Counted from the stretch's first letter, positions 1-11,884 are shown. The stretch: 64,000 bases of DNA from Massilistercora timonensis (GCF_900312975.1 NZ_LT990039.1:2542001-2606000), one strand, 5' to 3'. Program-made: numbers and translations. Notes: generated from the letters alone by a model not told the origin.

Positions 1-1
1 G

Positions 2-460
2 GCTGAGCAGGAATTCCTGACCTCCTGGAACCTGGAAGAGACGGCCTGGGCCTGCCATGCGCTGGCGTCCCTCTGTCTTCTGGAGGATCGGAACAGCGAG
101 GCGGCGGACTGGATGATCCGGGGGATCCGGATGCGCCCGGAGGATCTGTCCTATGTGAAGGAGGGGATGCGGATCCTGCTGGCGGTGAAAGGCTATGCCG
201 GGATCCTGGAACTGTATCCCGCCCTTCCGGAGGAGATCCGGCAGGAGAGCCGGGTGACCTTCGATTACTATGCGGCCCTGGGAGGGGCCGGCAGATGGCA
301 GGAAGTCTATGATTTCCTGAGAACCCACCGGGAATTCCTTCTGGAGGACCTGCGGGAGTGCGAGGACAATCTGGCCCAGCTTTGGGAGATGGCCTGCCAG
401 GAATTAAAAGACCAAAAGACAGAGCCCGTGCCGGAGCACTGGGATTTCTCATCTCTGTAA
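2..460 (+). CDS. C-terminal fragment of an unrecognised, probably helical-repeat protein (5' end outside window)
   Basis: The frame is open from the left edge, so only the last about 152 residues are seen. They are rich in Leu, Glu, Trp and Ala and look all-helical, with a TPR-like rhythm (blocks such as AADWMIRGIRMRPED and GRWQEVYDFLRTHREF). The end, PEHWDFSSL, is acidic-aromatic. It resembles the TPR tail of DUF5107-type proteins of gut Clostridia, but that is from memory of the family and is weak. The next gene has its own promoter-like sequence, so this probably ends a separate transcription unit. No function is claimed. Confidence 0.6.
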   Translation, partial: AEQEFLTSWNLEETAWACHALASLCLLEDRNSEAADWMIRGIRMRPEDLSYVKEGMRILLAVKGYAGILELYPALPEEIRQESRVTFDYYAALGGAGRWQEVYDFLRTHREFLLEDLRECEDNLAQLWEMACQELKDQKTEPVPEHWDFSSL

Positions 461-467
461 AATCAAG

Positions 468-497
468 TTGACAAAGGGAGAAGATCTGAGCTAAGAT
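468..497 (+). promoter_or_regulatory. Possible sigma-A promoter upstream of comM
   Basis: TTGACA at 468-473, an 18-base spacer and TAAGAT at 492-497. This leaves a leader of about 105 bases before the chosen comM start. The leader holds a small GGCCG/CGGCC hairpin at 540-552. The match is by eye only. Confidence 0.45.
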
Positions 498-609
498 GAG
501 GTTACATCTGGATCGGGGCTTCTCCCTGATCTTATATCTGGCCGGTTCGGCCGTTATTTTCACAAGAAAGAAATCTACAGACAAAAAAGGTAAAGAAAGG
601 AGTGGAGAA

Positions 610-2151
610 ATGGCATTTTGTACCATTTTGTCCGCCGCCCTGCAGGGACTTACAGTGGAACCGGTGCAGGTGGAGGCGGATGTGAGCAGCGGGCTGCCCA
701 TCTTCCATATGGTGGGCTACCTGTCGTCGGAGGTGAAGGAGGCGGCGGCCAGGGTGCGGACGGCCCTCAGGAATTCCGGGACCCAGCTTCCGCCCAAAAG
801 GATCGTGGTCAATCTGGCCCCGGCAACCCTTCGCAAGCGAGGGGCTTCCTTCGACCTTCCCATCGCCCTGGCGGTGATGGGAGCCCTGGATCTCTATGAC
901 CCGGCTAAACTTACAGGGACCCTGGTGATCGGGGAGTTAAGCCTGGACGGAAGAGTCCGTGAGGTGCCGGGGATCCTTCCCATTGTGCTGGAGGCACGCC
1001 GGATGGGGTGCCACACCTGTATCCTTCCCAAAGGAAACGCAGCGGAGGGAAGACTGGCGGAGGGGATCTGCATTCTGGGAGTGGAGACGCTGGCGGAAGC
1101 AGGAAATTATCTGCGGGGAGAATGCAGGATCCATCCGGAGAAGAAACGAAAACTGCCTTCTTCCCGGGACCTGCAGGAGGGCCTGGACTACCGGGATGTC
1201 CGGGGGCAGGAGCATATCCGCCGGGCCGCGGAAGTGGCGGTGGCGGGAGGGCACAACCTGCTGCTCATCGGACCGCCGGGGAGCGGCAAGACCATGATCG
1301 CCAGACGTCTGCCTACCATCCTGCCGCCCCCGGACCTGGAGGAGAGCATGGAGATCACCAAGATCTACAGTGTGTTGGGGCTGGTGGACAAGGAACGTCC
1401 GCTGATCACCGGGCGGCCGTTCCGCAGTGTCCACCATACCGTTACAAGAAGCGCCCTGGCAGGTGGAGGCGCGGTCCCCATGCCGGGGGAGGTGAGTCTG
1501 GCCCATGGCGGGGTGCTCTTCCTGGACGAGCTGGCGGAATTCCCGAGAAATGTGCTGGAGGCACTGCGCCAGCCTCTGGAGGATCACAGGATCCGGATCA
1601 CCAGAAGCCAGGGAAATTACGTGTTCCCTGCGGATTTCATCCTGGCGGCGGCCATGAACCCCTGCCCCTGCGGGAATTATCCGGATCTGGAGAAATGTAC
1701 CTGCACCCCCGCCCAGATCCGGCAGTACTTGGGGCGGGTGAGTCAGCCTCTCCTGGACCGGATCGATCTGTGCGCAGAGACAGTAAGATTGTCTTATGAG
1801 GCGCTGCGGGACAAGGGACCGGGAGAGAGCTCCGGGAAGATCCGGGAGCGGGTGTGCGCGGCCAGGGAGATCCAGAAGAGGCGCTACCGGGGCAGCAGGC
1901 GCCGCACTAACGCCGGACTTGCCGCCGGAGAGCTGGAGCTCTACTGCGCCCTGGGGCCTTCGGAGGAACATCTCCTTGAGGAGGCGTTCCACCGGCTGGA
2001 TCTGACGGCCCGGACCTGCCACAAGATCCTGCGGGTGGCCCGGACCATCGCGGACCTGGAGGGGGAGGAGAAGATCCGCGCGCCTCATCTTATGGAGGCC
2101 ATCGGCTACCGGACGGCAGGATACAAGTACAGGGGAGGTGACATTAGATGA
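610..2151 (+). CDS. comM: YifB/ComM family Mg-chelatase-like AAA+ ATPase
   Basis: A 513-residue protein of the ComM/YifB family. In naturally competent bacteria ComM is a hexameric helicase that promotes branch migration during transformation; a role in this organism is inferred. Seen here: an N-terminal ribosomal-S5-like region (about 1-170), a Mg-chelatase ATPase core with Walker A GPPGSGKT near residue 221 and Walker B LFLDELAEF near 303, then the C-terminal family domain. The start at 610 follows AAGGAG with good spacing and gives the family N-terminus (MAFCTILSAAL). An upstream in-frame ATG at 496 would add 38 atypical residues. The stop overlaps the dprA start by four bases, so the two are translationally coupled. 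Confidence 0.93.
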   Translation: MAFCTILSAALQGLTVEPVQVEADVSSGLPIFHMVGYLSSEVKEAAARVRTALRNSGTQLPPKRIVVNLAPATLRKRGASFDLPIALAVMGALDLYDPAKLTGTLVIGELSLDGRVREVPGILPIVLEARRMGCHTCILPKGNAAEGRLAEGICILGVETLAEAGNYLRGECRIHPEKKRKLPSSRDLQEGLDYRDVRGQEHIRRAAEVAVAGGHNLLLIGPPGSGKTMIARRLPTILPPPDLEESMEITKIYSVLGLVDKERPLITGRPFRSVHHTVTRSALAGGGAVPMPGEVSLAHGGVLFLDELAEFPRNVLEALRQPLEDHRIRITRSQGNYVFPADFILAAAMNPCPCGNYPDLEKCTCTPAQIRQYLGRVSQPLLDRIDLCAETVRLSYEALRDKGPGESSGKIRERVCAAREIQKRRYRGSRRRTNAGLAAGELELYCALGPSEEHLLEEAFHRLDLTARTCHKILRVARTIADLEGEEKIRAPHLMEAIGYRTAGYKYRGGDIR

Positions 2152-3227
2152 TGTATGAATACTGGCTTGGGAAGATCCGGGGGATCTCCGGGGCGAAAAA
2201 AAGAAAGCTGCGGGAATATTACGGGGACGCCCGGAACATATATTATATAGAAGAAAGCAGACTAAAGAAGGACGCCCTCCTGGGGGAGAAGGAGCTTGAC
2301 ATTCTGTGTGAGGCCAGGAAGCAGGATGGTGTGGAGGAGGATTACCGGAAGCTTATGACGGCAGGGATCCGCTTCCTCCCCTGGTTTGATGGAGATTATC
2401 CCCGCCGTCTTCTTAAGGTCCCGTCGCCGCCTTACGCCCTCTATGGGAAGGGGCGGCTGCCGGAGGATGACCGTCCCAGCGTGGCCATTGTGGGAGCGCG
2501 GAAATGTACGCCCTACGGGGAACAGGCGGCGCTGGAGTTTGGAGAAGCTCTGGCCCGGGCAGGGGTACAGGTAGTGAGCGGTCTGGCAAGAGGCATTGAC
2601 GGGGCAGCCCAGCGGGGAGCATTAAATGGCGGCGGAGCAGTGTTTGGCGTGCTGGGTTGCGGGGTGGACGTCTGCTATCCCAGGGAGCACATCGGTCTTT
2701 ATACGGATATCCAGAGGACGGGGGGACTTCTCTCGGAATATCCGCCGGGGACGCCGCCTCTTCCGGCGCATTTCCCGGTGCGCAACCGGATCATCAGCGG
2801 GCTTGCCGATCAGGTGCTGGTGATGGAGGCCAGAGAGAAAAGCGGATCCCTTATCACAGCGGACATGGCCCTGGAGCAGGGGAGGGATGTGTACGCCCTG
2901 CCGGGCCCTTTCTCCAGTTCCCTGAGCCGGGGCTGCCATCAGCTGATCCGCCAGGGCGCCGGGATCCTGGTGTCTCCGGAGGAGTTTCTATGGGAGATCG
3001 GGCAGGGAAAAAGCCTTTTGAAGCAAAAATCTGACAAAAATGAAAAAATACTTGAAAGTCATGAAAATATGTTGTATAGTTGTCTCGATTTCTTCCCGAA
3101 GAGCATAGATCAACTGCAAGATGAGACAACATTCGCCCCTGGAGAACTCCTGGGGCTTTTGACCGCACTGGAGTTGAAGGGCTATGCGCGGGAGGTTTCC
3201 AAGAATTATTATGTAAGGGTTCCCTGA
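2148..3227 (+). CDS. dprA: DNA-processing protein DprA
   Basis: A 359-residue DprA/Smf protein. It binds incoming single-stranded DNA and loads RecA during transformation. The Rossmann-like core is clear: VAIVGARKCTPYG near residue 108, VVSGLARGIDGAAQ near 141, VFGVLGCGVDVCYP, the conserved FPVRNRIISGL stretch, and SGSLITADMALEQGR near 230. A short C-terminal winged-helix-like segment follows. The start ATG overlaps the comM stop, with GGGGAGGTG as ribosome site. The order comM-dprA-topA is common in Firmicutes. Confidence 0.95.
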   Translation: MMYEYWLGKIRGISGAKKRKLREYYGDARNIYYIEESRLKKDALLGEKELDILCEARKQDGVEEDYRKLMTAGIRFLPWFDGDYPRRLLKVPSPPYALYGKGRLPEDDRPSVAIVGARKCTPYGEQAALEFGEALARAGVQVVSGLARGIDGAAQRGALNGGGAVFGVLGCGVDVCYPREHIGLYTDIQRTGGLLSEYPPGTPPLPAHFPVRNRIISGLADQVLVMEAREKSGSLITADMALEQGRDVYALPGPFSSSLSRGCHQLIRQGAGILVSPEEFLWEIGQGKSLLKQKSDKNEKILESHENMLYSCLDFFPKSIDQLQDETTFAPGELLGLLTALELKGYAREVSKNYYVRVP

Positions 3228-3261
3228 GTACAGGGAGGACCCTGGAGAGGATACAGATTTT

Positions 3262-5349
3262 ATGGCACGCTATCTTGTCATTGTAGAGTCACCGGCCAAA
3301 GTAAAGACTATCAAGAAATTTCTGGGGAAAAATTATGTAGTCACCGCCTCCAACGGTCATGTGCGGGATCTTCCCAAGAGCCAGATGGGCGTCGACGTGG
3401 AGCATGATTTTGAACCCAAATACATCACCATCCGGGGAAAAGGAGAACTCCTGGCAGGACTGCGCAAGGAAGTGAAGAAGGCGGACCGGATCTATCTGGC
3501 AACCGACCCGGACCGGGAGGGAGAGGCCATCTCCTGGCATTTAAGTAAAGCGCTGAATCTGGAGGACAAGAAGACCAGCCGGATCAGTTTTAACGAGATC
3601 ACCAAGAACGCGGTGAAGGAATCCCTGAAACATCCAAGGGAGATCGACATGAATCTGGTGGACGCCCAGCAGGCCCGCCGGATCCTGGACCGGATCGTGG
3701 GATACAAGATCAGCCCCCTTCTGTGGGCGAAGGTAAAACGGGGCCTGTCCGCCGGACGTGTCCAGTCGGTGGCCCTGCGGATCATCGCGGACCGGGAGGA
3801 AGAGATCAACGCATTTATCCCGGAGGAATACTGGACCCTGGAAGCCCAGCTGCGGGCGCCGGGGGAGAAGAAAAGCGTGACCGCAAGGTTTTATGGCACT
3901 GCCGGAGAGAAAAAGACGATCACTTCAAAAGAAGAGATGGAGAAGGTCCTGGCAGACCTGGAAGACGCCCGGTATTGTGTGGAAGAAGTAAAGAAGGGCG
4001 AGCGGACCAAGAAGATGCCCGTTCCCTTTACCACCAGTACCCTGCAGCAGGAGGCTTCCAAGGCGCTGAACTTCGCCACGGCCAAGACCATGCGGATCGC
4101 CCAGCAGCTCTATGAAGGCGTGGATATCAAAGGGAACGGCACCGTGGGCGTGATCACCTACCTGCGTACCGACTCCACCCGGATCTCCGAGGAGGCGGAC
4201 GCCAGCGTGCGCTCTTACGTCGCCCAGAACTACGGACAGGAATTTGTGGCGCCGGCAAATGCAGGGGGCGGGAACGGACGGAACATCCAGGACGCCCACG
4301 AGGCTATCCGGCCTACAGATGTGACCCGCACACCGGCCCAGATGAAGGATTCTCTTACCAGAGACCAGTTCCGGCTCTATCAGCTGATCTGGAAGCGGTT
4401 TGTGGCCAGCCGGATGCAGCCGGCCAGATACGAGACTACTTCCGTGCGGATCGTGGCAGGCGACTACCGGTTTACTGTGGCGGCTTCCCGGATCCTGTTT
4501 GAAGGATTCCGCACGGTGTACACCGAGGCGGATGAGGAGAAGGAAGAGAAGAACGTGCTCCTTGGAGGACTGGAGAAGGGGATGGAACTGACCCGGGAGA
4601 GCTTTGAGAGCAAGCAGCATTTCACCCAGCCGCCGGCCCATTATACGGAGGCGGCCCTGGTAAAGACCATGGAAGAGCTGGGGATCGGGCGGCCCAGTAC
4701 CTACGCGCCAACCATCTCTACCATCATCGCCCGCCGGTATGTGGCCAAGGAGAACAAGAATCTCTATCTGACGGAACTGGGAGAGGTTGTGAACCATATC
4801 ATGAAGCAGTCCTTCCCCAGTATCGTGGACGTAAACTTTACCGCCAATATGGAGGGGCTCCTGGACGGAGTGGCAGAAGGAAAGGTGAGCTGGAAGACCA
4901 TCATCGAGAACTTCTATCCGGACCTGGAGGAAGCGGTAGAGAAGGCCCAGGAGGAGCTTAAGGAAGTGAAGATCGAGGACGAGGTGACCGATGTGATCTG
5001 CGACCAGTGCGGCCGCAACATGGTGATCAAGTACGGGCCTCACGGGAAATTCCTGGCCTGCCCGGGATTCCCGGAATGCCGCAATACCAAGCCTTATCTG
5101 GAGAAGATCGGGGTCAAATGCCCGCTGTGCGGAAAAGACGTGGTGCTTCGAAAAACCAAGAAGGGAAGGAAGTACTATGGCTGCGAGGGCAATCCGGACT
5201 GCGAGTTCATGTCCTGGCAGAAGCCTTCCGGAAAGCCGTGTCCAAGATGCGGTTCTTACATGGTGGAAAAGGGAAATAAACTGCGCTGCAGCAATGATCA
5301 GTGTGGTTATGTAGAAAATAAAGAAAATTCTGAAAAAGAGGAAAAATAA
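3262..5349 (+). CDS. topA: DNA topoisomerase I (type IA)
   Basis: A 695-residue type IA topoisomerase that relaxes negative supercoils by single-strand passage. The N-terminal TOPRIM domain opens with LVIVESPAKVKTIKKFLG and contains the DPDREGEAI metal site. The active-site tyrosine lies in TYLRTDSTR near residue 300. After about residue 575 come three four-cysteine zinc-ribbon repeats (CDQCGR..., CPLCGK..., CPRCGS...), the usual DNA-binding tail. It lies 34 bases after dprA on the same strand, probably in one operon. Length and domain order are normal. Confidence 0.97.
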   Translation: MARYLVIVESPAKVKTIKKFLGKNYVVTASNGHVRDLPKSQMGVDVEHDFEPKYITIRGKGELLAGLRKEVKKADRIYLATDPDREGEAISWHLSKALNLEDKKTSRISFNEITKNAVKESLKHPREIDMNLVDAQQARRILDRIVGYKISPLLWAKVKRGLSAGRVQSVALRIIADREEEINAFIPEEYWTLEAQLRAPGEKKSVTARFYGTAGEKKTITSKEEMEKVLADLEDARYCVEEVKKGERTKKMPVPFTTSTLQQEASKALNFATAKTMRIAQQLYEGVDIKGNGTVGVITYLRTDSTRISEEADASVRSYVAQNYGQEFVAPANAGGGNGRNIQDAHEAIRPTDVTRTPAQMKDSLTRDQFRLYQLIWKRFVASRMQPARYETTSVRIVAGDYRFTVAASRILFEGFRTVYTEADEEKEEKNVLLGGLEKGMELTRESFESKQHFTQPPAHYTEAALVKTMEELGIGRPSTYAPTISTIIARRYVAKENKNLYLTELGEVVNHIMKQSFPSIVDVNFTANMEGLLDGVAEGKVSWKTIIENFYPDLEEAVEKAQEELKEVKIEDEVTDVICDQCGRNMVIKYGPHGKFLACPGFPECRNTKPYLEKIGVKCPLCGKDVVLRKTKKGRKYYGCEGNPDCEFMSWQKPSGKPCPRCGSYMVEKGNKLRCSNDQCGYVENKENSEKEEK

Positions 5350-5361
5350 CCGAAAAATTCG

Positions 5362-5390
5362 TTGAATGTTTTTAAGATATATGCTAAAAT
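5362..5390 (+). promoter_or_regulatory. Probable sigma-A promoter of codY
   Basis: TTGAAT at 5362-5367, a 17-base spacer and TAAAAT at 5385-5390, placed between the topA stop and the codY ribosome site (GGAGGA at 5405-5410). No convincing CodY box was seen at this promoter. Confidence 0.55.
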
Positions 5391-5416
5391 CACATTCAAA
5401 GGATGGAGGAGTGCAA

Positions 5417-6199
5417 ATGAGCGTACAATTATTGGATAAAACCAGAAAAATCAACAAATTACTGCATAACAATAATTCGAGTAAAGTAGTGTTTAATGAC
5501 ATCTGTGCGGTCCTGACGGAAATATTGAACTCAAATGTTTTTGTGGTAAGCAAAAAAGGAAAGGTTCTCGGAGTGAGCAAATGCAGTGACGTTCCTTATA
5601 TCGAGGAACTGATCGAAAAGGATGTGGGAAAACACATTGATGAGATGTTGAACGAACGGCTCCTGAGCATTCTTTCCACAAAAGAAAATGTGAATCTTGA
5701 GACCCTGGGCTTTTCGGAAGATGCAGTGAAAGGCTACCAGGCCATCATCACTCCCATTGAGATCGCGGGAGAACGGCTGGGCACCCTGTTCATCTATAAG
5801 CTGGGGGAGATGTACGAGATCGACGACATCATCTTAAGTGAGTACGGGACCACGGTGGTAGGGCTGGAAATGCTCCGGTCCGTCAATGAGGAAAGCGCTG
5901 AGGAGACCCGCAAGGAGCACATTGTCCAGTCAGCCATCAGCACGCTGTCTTACTCTGAGCTGGAGGCTATCATCCATATCTTCGATGAACTGGACGGCAC
6001 GGAGGGGATCCTGGTTGCCAGCAAGATCGCGGACCGGGTAGGCATCACCCGCTCGGTGATCGTAAACGCCCTGCGGAAATTCGAGAGCGCAGGCGTGATC
6101 GAGTCCCGCTCTTCCGGCATGAAGGGAACTTACATCAAGGTAGTAAATGATTACGTGTTCACAGAGCTGGAGCGGATCAAGAAAGAAAGAAACAACTAA
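5417..6199 (+). CDS. codY: GTP-sensing transcriptional pleiotropic repressor CodY
   Basis: A 260-residue CodY, the usual length. CodY is a dimeric repressor activated by GTP and branched-chain amino acids; it controls nitrogen metabolism and often sporulation and virulence genes in Firmicutes. The N-terminal GAF-like ligand domain covers about 1-155. The winged helix-turn-helix near 200-245 (ASKIADRVGITRSVIVNALRKFE) is almost identical to the family consensus. The start at 5417 has GGAGGA upstream and gives the normal N-terminus (MSVQLLDKTRKIN); an in-frame ATG at 5366 would add 17 residues without a ribosome site. Confidence 0.97.
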   Translation: MSVQLLDKTRKINKLLHNNNSSKVVFNDICAVLTEILNSNVFVVSKKGKVLGVSKCSDVPYIEELIEKDVGKHIDEMLNERLLSILSTKENVNLETLGFSEDAVKGYQAIITPIEIAGERLGTLFIYKLGEMYEIDDIILSEYGTTVVGLEMLRSVNEESAEETRKEHIVQSAISTLSYSELEAIIHIFDELDGTEGILVASKIADRVGITRSVIVNALRKFESAGVIESRSSGMKGTYIKVVNDYVFTELERIKKERNN

Positions 6200-6204
6200 G
6201 GAGA

Positions 6205-6233
6205 AAGGGTATCGGGCGACTGATACCCTTCCT
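6205..6233 (+). terminator. Hairpin after codY, weak terminator
   Basis: AAGGGTATC (6205-6213) pairs with GATACCCTT (6222-6230) around an 8-base loop. It is followed only by CCTTATG, so the U-tract is poor. It may act as a partial terminator or an mRNA 3' end. Confidence 0.45.
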
Positions 6234-6263
6234 TATGAATAAGGGAAAGGAGCGAGAAGGCAT

Positions 6264-6563
6264 ATGTACGAGGAGTGCCCCGCGAAACTGAAGATGGAGC
6301 GGGTGATCTTAAAGGACGGCTTCTTTGACGAGACGATCCACATCTGCAAGGTGATCAACTGCGACCCGGAGAAAGAGACCATCTGGCTTCTCACCGGCAA
6401 GACGGAGCTGCCGGTATTTTCTCTGGACGCGCTTTACACTTGCAGCCTGGAGCAGGAGGAAGAGAGTGTAAGCTGCCAGGGACAGATCCGGGAGCGGTAC
6501 TGGAACAAGCTTGGCCGTGTGATCGTATTCCATATTCAGAATGGATTTTATAAAAATTGTTGA
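6264..6563 (+). CDS. Conserved small protein of unknown function upstream of groES
   Basis: A 99-residue protein rich in beta-forming residues and without a membrane segment or signal peptide. It has a conserved-looking core (ECPAKLKMERVILKDGFFDE at the start, RYWNKLGRVIVFHIQNGFYKN at the end). I recall similar proteins of this length in Lachnospiraceae but no assigned function. A ribosome site (GGAAAGGAGCGAGAAGG) precedes the ATG. The groESL promoter -35 element overlaps its stop codon, so the gene abuts the heat-shock operon but probably belongs to a separate transcript. Confidence 0.75.
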   Translation: MYEECPAKLKMERVILKDGFFDETIHICKVINCDPEKETIWLLTGKTELPVFSLDALYTCSLEQEEESVSCQGQIRERYWNKLGRVIVFHIQNGFYKNC

Positions 6564-6588
6564 CAAACCAAACGGAGAGTGCTATTTT
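6560..6588 (+). promoter_or_regulatory. sigma-A promoter of groESL
   Basis: TTGACA at 6560-6565, a 17-base spacer and TATTTT at 6583-6588. The -35 box overlaps the stop codon of the preceding gene. The predicted transcription start lies a few bases before the CIRCE element. Confidence 0.75.
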
Positions 6589-6602
6589 ATATCTAGAGTC
6601 TT

Positions 6603-6629
6603 TTAGCACTCTCTTTTTATGAGTGCTAA
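6603..6629 (+). promoter_or_regulatory. CIRCE operator (HrcA binding site)
   Basis: Perfect TTAGCACTC (6603-6611), a 9-base spacer and GAGTGCTAA (6621-6629), identical to the CIRCE consensus. HrcA represses groESL through this element until heat shock titrates GroEL. An extra half-site GAGTGCTA lies at 6577-6584 inside the promoter spacer. hrcA itself is not in the window. Confidence 0.97.
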
Positions 6630-6664
6630 CAACCCTGAGATAGATGTTTAAGGAGGCATAAATT

Positions 6665-6949
6665 ATGAAATTAGTACCATTGGGCGACAGAGTCGTATTG
6701 AAGCAGCTGGTGGCTGAGGAGACAACCAAATCAGGGATCGTGATCCCGGGACAGTCCAAAGAGAAACCGCAGCAGGCGGAAGTGCTGGCCGTAGGACCCG
6801 GAGGAACTGTGGACGGAAAAGAAGTGAAGATGAACGTATCCGTAGGTCAGACGGTGATCTATTCCAAATATGCCGGAACCACCGTAGAGATCGAGGACGA
6901 AGAATACATTATCGTAAAACAGGACGATATCCTGGCAATCGTTGAATAA
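6665..6949 (+). CDS. groES: Co-chaperonin GroES
   Basis: A 94-residue GroES, the heptameric lid of the GroEL folding chamber. The sequence matches the family throughout: KLVPLGDRVVLK at the start, the mobile loop EETTKSGIVIPGQ, and EDEEYIIVKQDDILAIVE at the end. AAGGAGG lies 8 bases before the ATG. It forms an operon with groEL, 35 bases downstream, under the CIRCE-controlled promoter. Confidence 0.98.
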   Translation: MKLVPLGDRVVLKQLVAEETTKSGIVIPGQSKEKPQQAEVLAVGPGGTVDGKEVKMNVSVGQTVIYSKYAGTTVEIEDEEYIIVKQDDILAIVE

Positions 6950-6963
6950 GAAGATCATATTAA

Positions 6964-8607
<1,644 letters not shown>

Positions 8608-8631
8608 TCCCAGGCAAAAGTGAAAATTTTG

Positions 8632-8661
8632 AAAACTCCCCTCAGGGGGAGTTTTCTTTTT
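8632..8661 (+). terminator. Intrinsic terminator of groESL
   Basis: AAAACTCCCC (8632-8641) and GGGGGAGTTTT (8645-8655) form a perfect 10-bp stem with a 3-base loop, followed by CTTTTTG. Confidence 0.9.
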
Positions 8662-8675
8662 GTGTCAGAATATGA

Positions 8676-8681
8676 TACAAT
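8676..8681 (+). promoter_or_regulatory. Possible extended -10 promoter
   Basis: TACAAT preceded by TGA (TGATACAAT), with no good -35 box. It sits between the groEL terminator and the next gene, which needs a promoter. Confidence 0.4.
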
Positions 8682-8716
8682 AGATAAAATTGATATTCTG
8701 TTTTGGAGGAAAGAAC

Positions 8717-9208
8717 ATGAGTGACTATTATACAGAACAACTGATCAAAAAGCAGACTACCATGAAGGATGTCTTTTTGAAGGCGCTTCTGGTCTCCTTG
8801 TCCATTGTGTCCGTGCTGATCGTATTTTTATTCCCTCTGGGGATCATCATCCCTATCGGTGTGATCGCGGCGACGGTGATCCTGATCCGGCGGCTGGATG
8901 TGGAGTATGAATACCTCTATGTGAACGGAGATCTGGACATTGACAAGATCATGCATAAGGCAAAGAGGAAACGGGTTTTCTCCATGAATGTGAATGATCT
9001 GGAAGTGCTGGCGCCCATTGACGCCATCGAGCTTCGCCAGTATCAGCGGGCCAAGGTTTTGGACTACAGTTCCGGCACAGGCAGAGGCAGGCTCTATGCT
9101 CTGGTAGTGACCGATCACGGACAGCAGAAGAAGATTATTTTTGAGCCCAATGACACCATTGTGGAAGGTTTCTTCCTCCTGGCTCCCAGAAAAGTGGTGC
9201 GGCAGTAA
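8717..9208 (+). CDS. DUF6106-like membrane protein of unknown function
   Basis: A 163-residue protein beginning MSDYYTEQLIKKQ. Residues about 20-60 form one long or two closely spaced membrane segments; the rest is cytoplasmic and beta-rich, with a basic stretch (HKAKRKRVF). I associate this N-terminus with the DUF6106 family of Lachnospiraceae, from memory. The ATG at 8717 follows GGAGGAAAGAAC; an upstream ATG at 8690 lacks a ribosome site. It is a single-gene unit between groEL and guaB. Function unknown. Confidence 0.75.
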   Translation: MSDYYTEQLIKKQTTMKDVFLKALLVSLSIVSVLIVFLFPLGIIIPIGVIAATVILIRRLDVEYEYLYVNGDLDIDKIMHKAKRKRVFSMNVNDLEVLAPIDAIELRQYQRAKVLDYSSGTGRGRLYALVVTDHGQQKKIIFEPNDTIVEGFFLLAPRKVVRQ

Positions 9209-9216
9209 AGAAATGG

Positions 9217-10741
<1,525 letters not shown>

Positions 10742-10770
10742 ACAGAGAGAACATAGAAAAGTCAAGGAAG

Positions 10771-10805
10771 GGGACCGCCGGGGACTGCCCGGAGGTCCCG
10801 TTTTT
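10771..10805 (+). terminator. Intrinsic terminator of guaB
   Basis: GGGACC and CCGGG (10771-10782) pair with CCCGG and GGTCCC (10788-10799), giving an 11-bp stem with one mismatch, followed by GTTTTTC. Confidence 0.9.
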
Positions 10806-10837
10806 CTGCAATAAGGGAAGAAGAGAGGAAAAGAAAG

Positions 10838-11884
10838 ATGACAGAATCATTTGGAATCACAAAAAAGGGAGAGAAGTGCCAGCTCTTCCGGCTGAGAAAC
10901 CAGAAGGGAATGGAGGCCCACATCACGGATTACGGGGCTACTGTGGTCCGTCTGTATGTGCCGGACCGGGAGGGAAACCTGGTGGATGTGGTGCTGGGAT
11001 ATGAGGACGCCGCAGGGTACGAGAAGGGGACCATCTCTTTTGGCGGCCTGGTGGGCCGTGTGGCAAACCGGATCGGGAAGGCCCGGTTTGAACTGAACGG
11101 GAAGGAATATCATCTGACAGAAAATGTTCCCGGCAATACCCTCCACAGTGGAAAGGATTTCTACAATCAGCGGAAGTGGGAGACCCTGGAAGCCGGGGAG
11201 GACCATGTGGTCTTTGAACTTTACAGTCCTGACGGGGATCAGGGATTCCCGGGAGGGCTGACTATCCGTGTGACCTATACCCTGACAGAAGCCGGGGAGC
11301 TGGCGATCCACTACGAGGCCCGTCCGGAGGCGGATACCCTTCTCAATGTGACCAACCACAGTTACTTCAACCTTGGTGGCCACGACAGCGGCAGCGTGGA
11401 GGATCAGTGGGTCCAGATCCTGGCCGATGGTTTTACAGTTACAGATGAAGATTCCATTCCCACCGGGGAGATCCGGGCCGTGGAAGGGACCCCCATGGAT
11501 TTCCGGAAGGGGAAACGGATCGGAGAGGAGATCGGGGCAGATGACCCGGTGCTTGTGATGGCCAGAGGGTACGATCACAATTTCGTCCTTAACGGGACCG
11601 GTTTGCGCACAGTAGCCCGGATGTATGCCGAGAAGACCGGCGTTGCCATGGAGGTGGACACAGACCTTCCAGGGGTGCAGTTCTATACGGCCAACTATAT
11701 TGAGGCAGAGCCGGGAAAAGAAGGAAAGGTCTACGGAAAGCGAAGCGGCGCCTGCTTTGAGACCCAGTACTTCCCGGACGCGGTCAATCATCCGGAGTTT
11801 GCGACCCCTCTTGTGAAGAAGGGACAGCTGTGGGAGAGCCGCACGGTATACCGGTTTTCTCAGGGAATGTTCAGAGAAGCTTAA
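10838..11884 (+). CDS. galM: Aldose 1-epimerase (mutarotase)
   Basis: A 348-residue GalM, interconverting alpha- and beta-anomers of galactose, glucose and related aldoses. The family signature VTNHSYFNLGGH near residue 172 carries the catalytic histidine; the glutamate lies in FETQYFPDAVNHP near residue 308. AGAGAGG precedes the ATG. No other Leloir-pathway gene is nearby, so it is probably a general mutarotase. The next gene has its own extended -10 (TGATAGAAT, -10 at 11918-11923). Confidence 0.95.
   Translation: MTESFGITKKGEKCQLFRLRNQKGMEAHITDYGATVVRLYVPDREGNLVDVVLGYEDAAGYEKGTISFGGLVGRVANRIGKARFELNGKEYHLTENVPGNTLHSGKDFYNQRKWETLEAGEDHVVFELYSPDGDQGFPGGLTIRVTYTLTEAGELAIHYEARPEADTLLNVTNHSYFNLGGHDSGSVEDQWVQILADGFTVTDEDSIPTGEIRAVEGTPMDFRKGKRIGEEIGADDPVLVMARGYDHNFVLNGTGLRTVARMYAEKTGVAMEVDTDLPGVQFYTANYIEAEPGKEGKVYGKRSGACFETQYFPDAVNHPEFATPLVKKGQLWESRTVYRFSQGMFREA

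Noticed and set aside
937-2088. Long minus-strand open frame opposite comM
   Set aside because: It is a shadow of the high-G+C comM gene; no ribosome site, no recognisable domain, and Pro/Arg-rich translation.
5341-5420. CodY autoregulatory box upstream of codY
   Set aside because: No 15-base match to the AATTTTCWGAAAATT consensus with few mismatches was found.
3925-5580. Long minus-strand frame of 551 codons opposite topA and the codY start
   Set aside because: It spans the codY promoter and part of a second gene, lacks motifs, and both plus-strand genes are certain.
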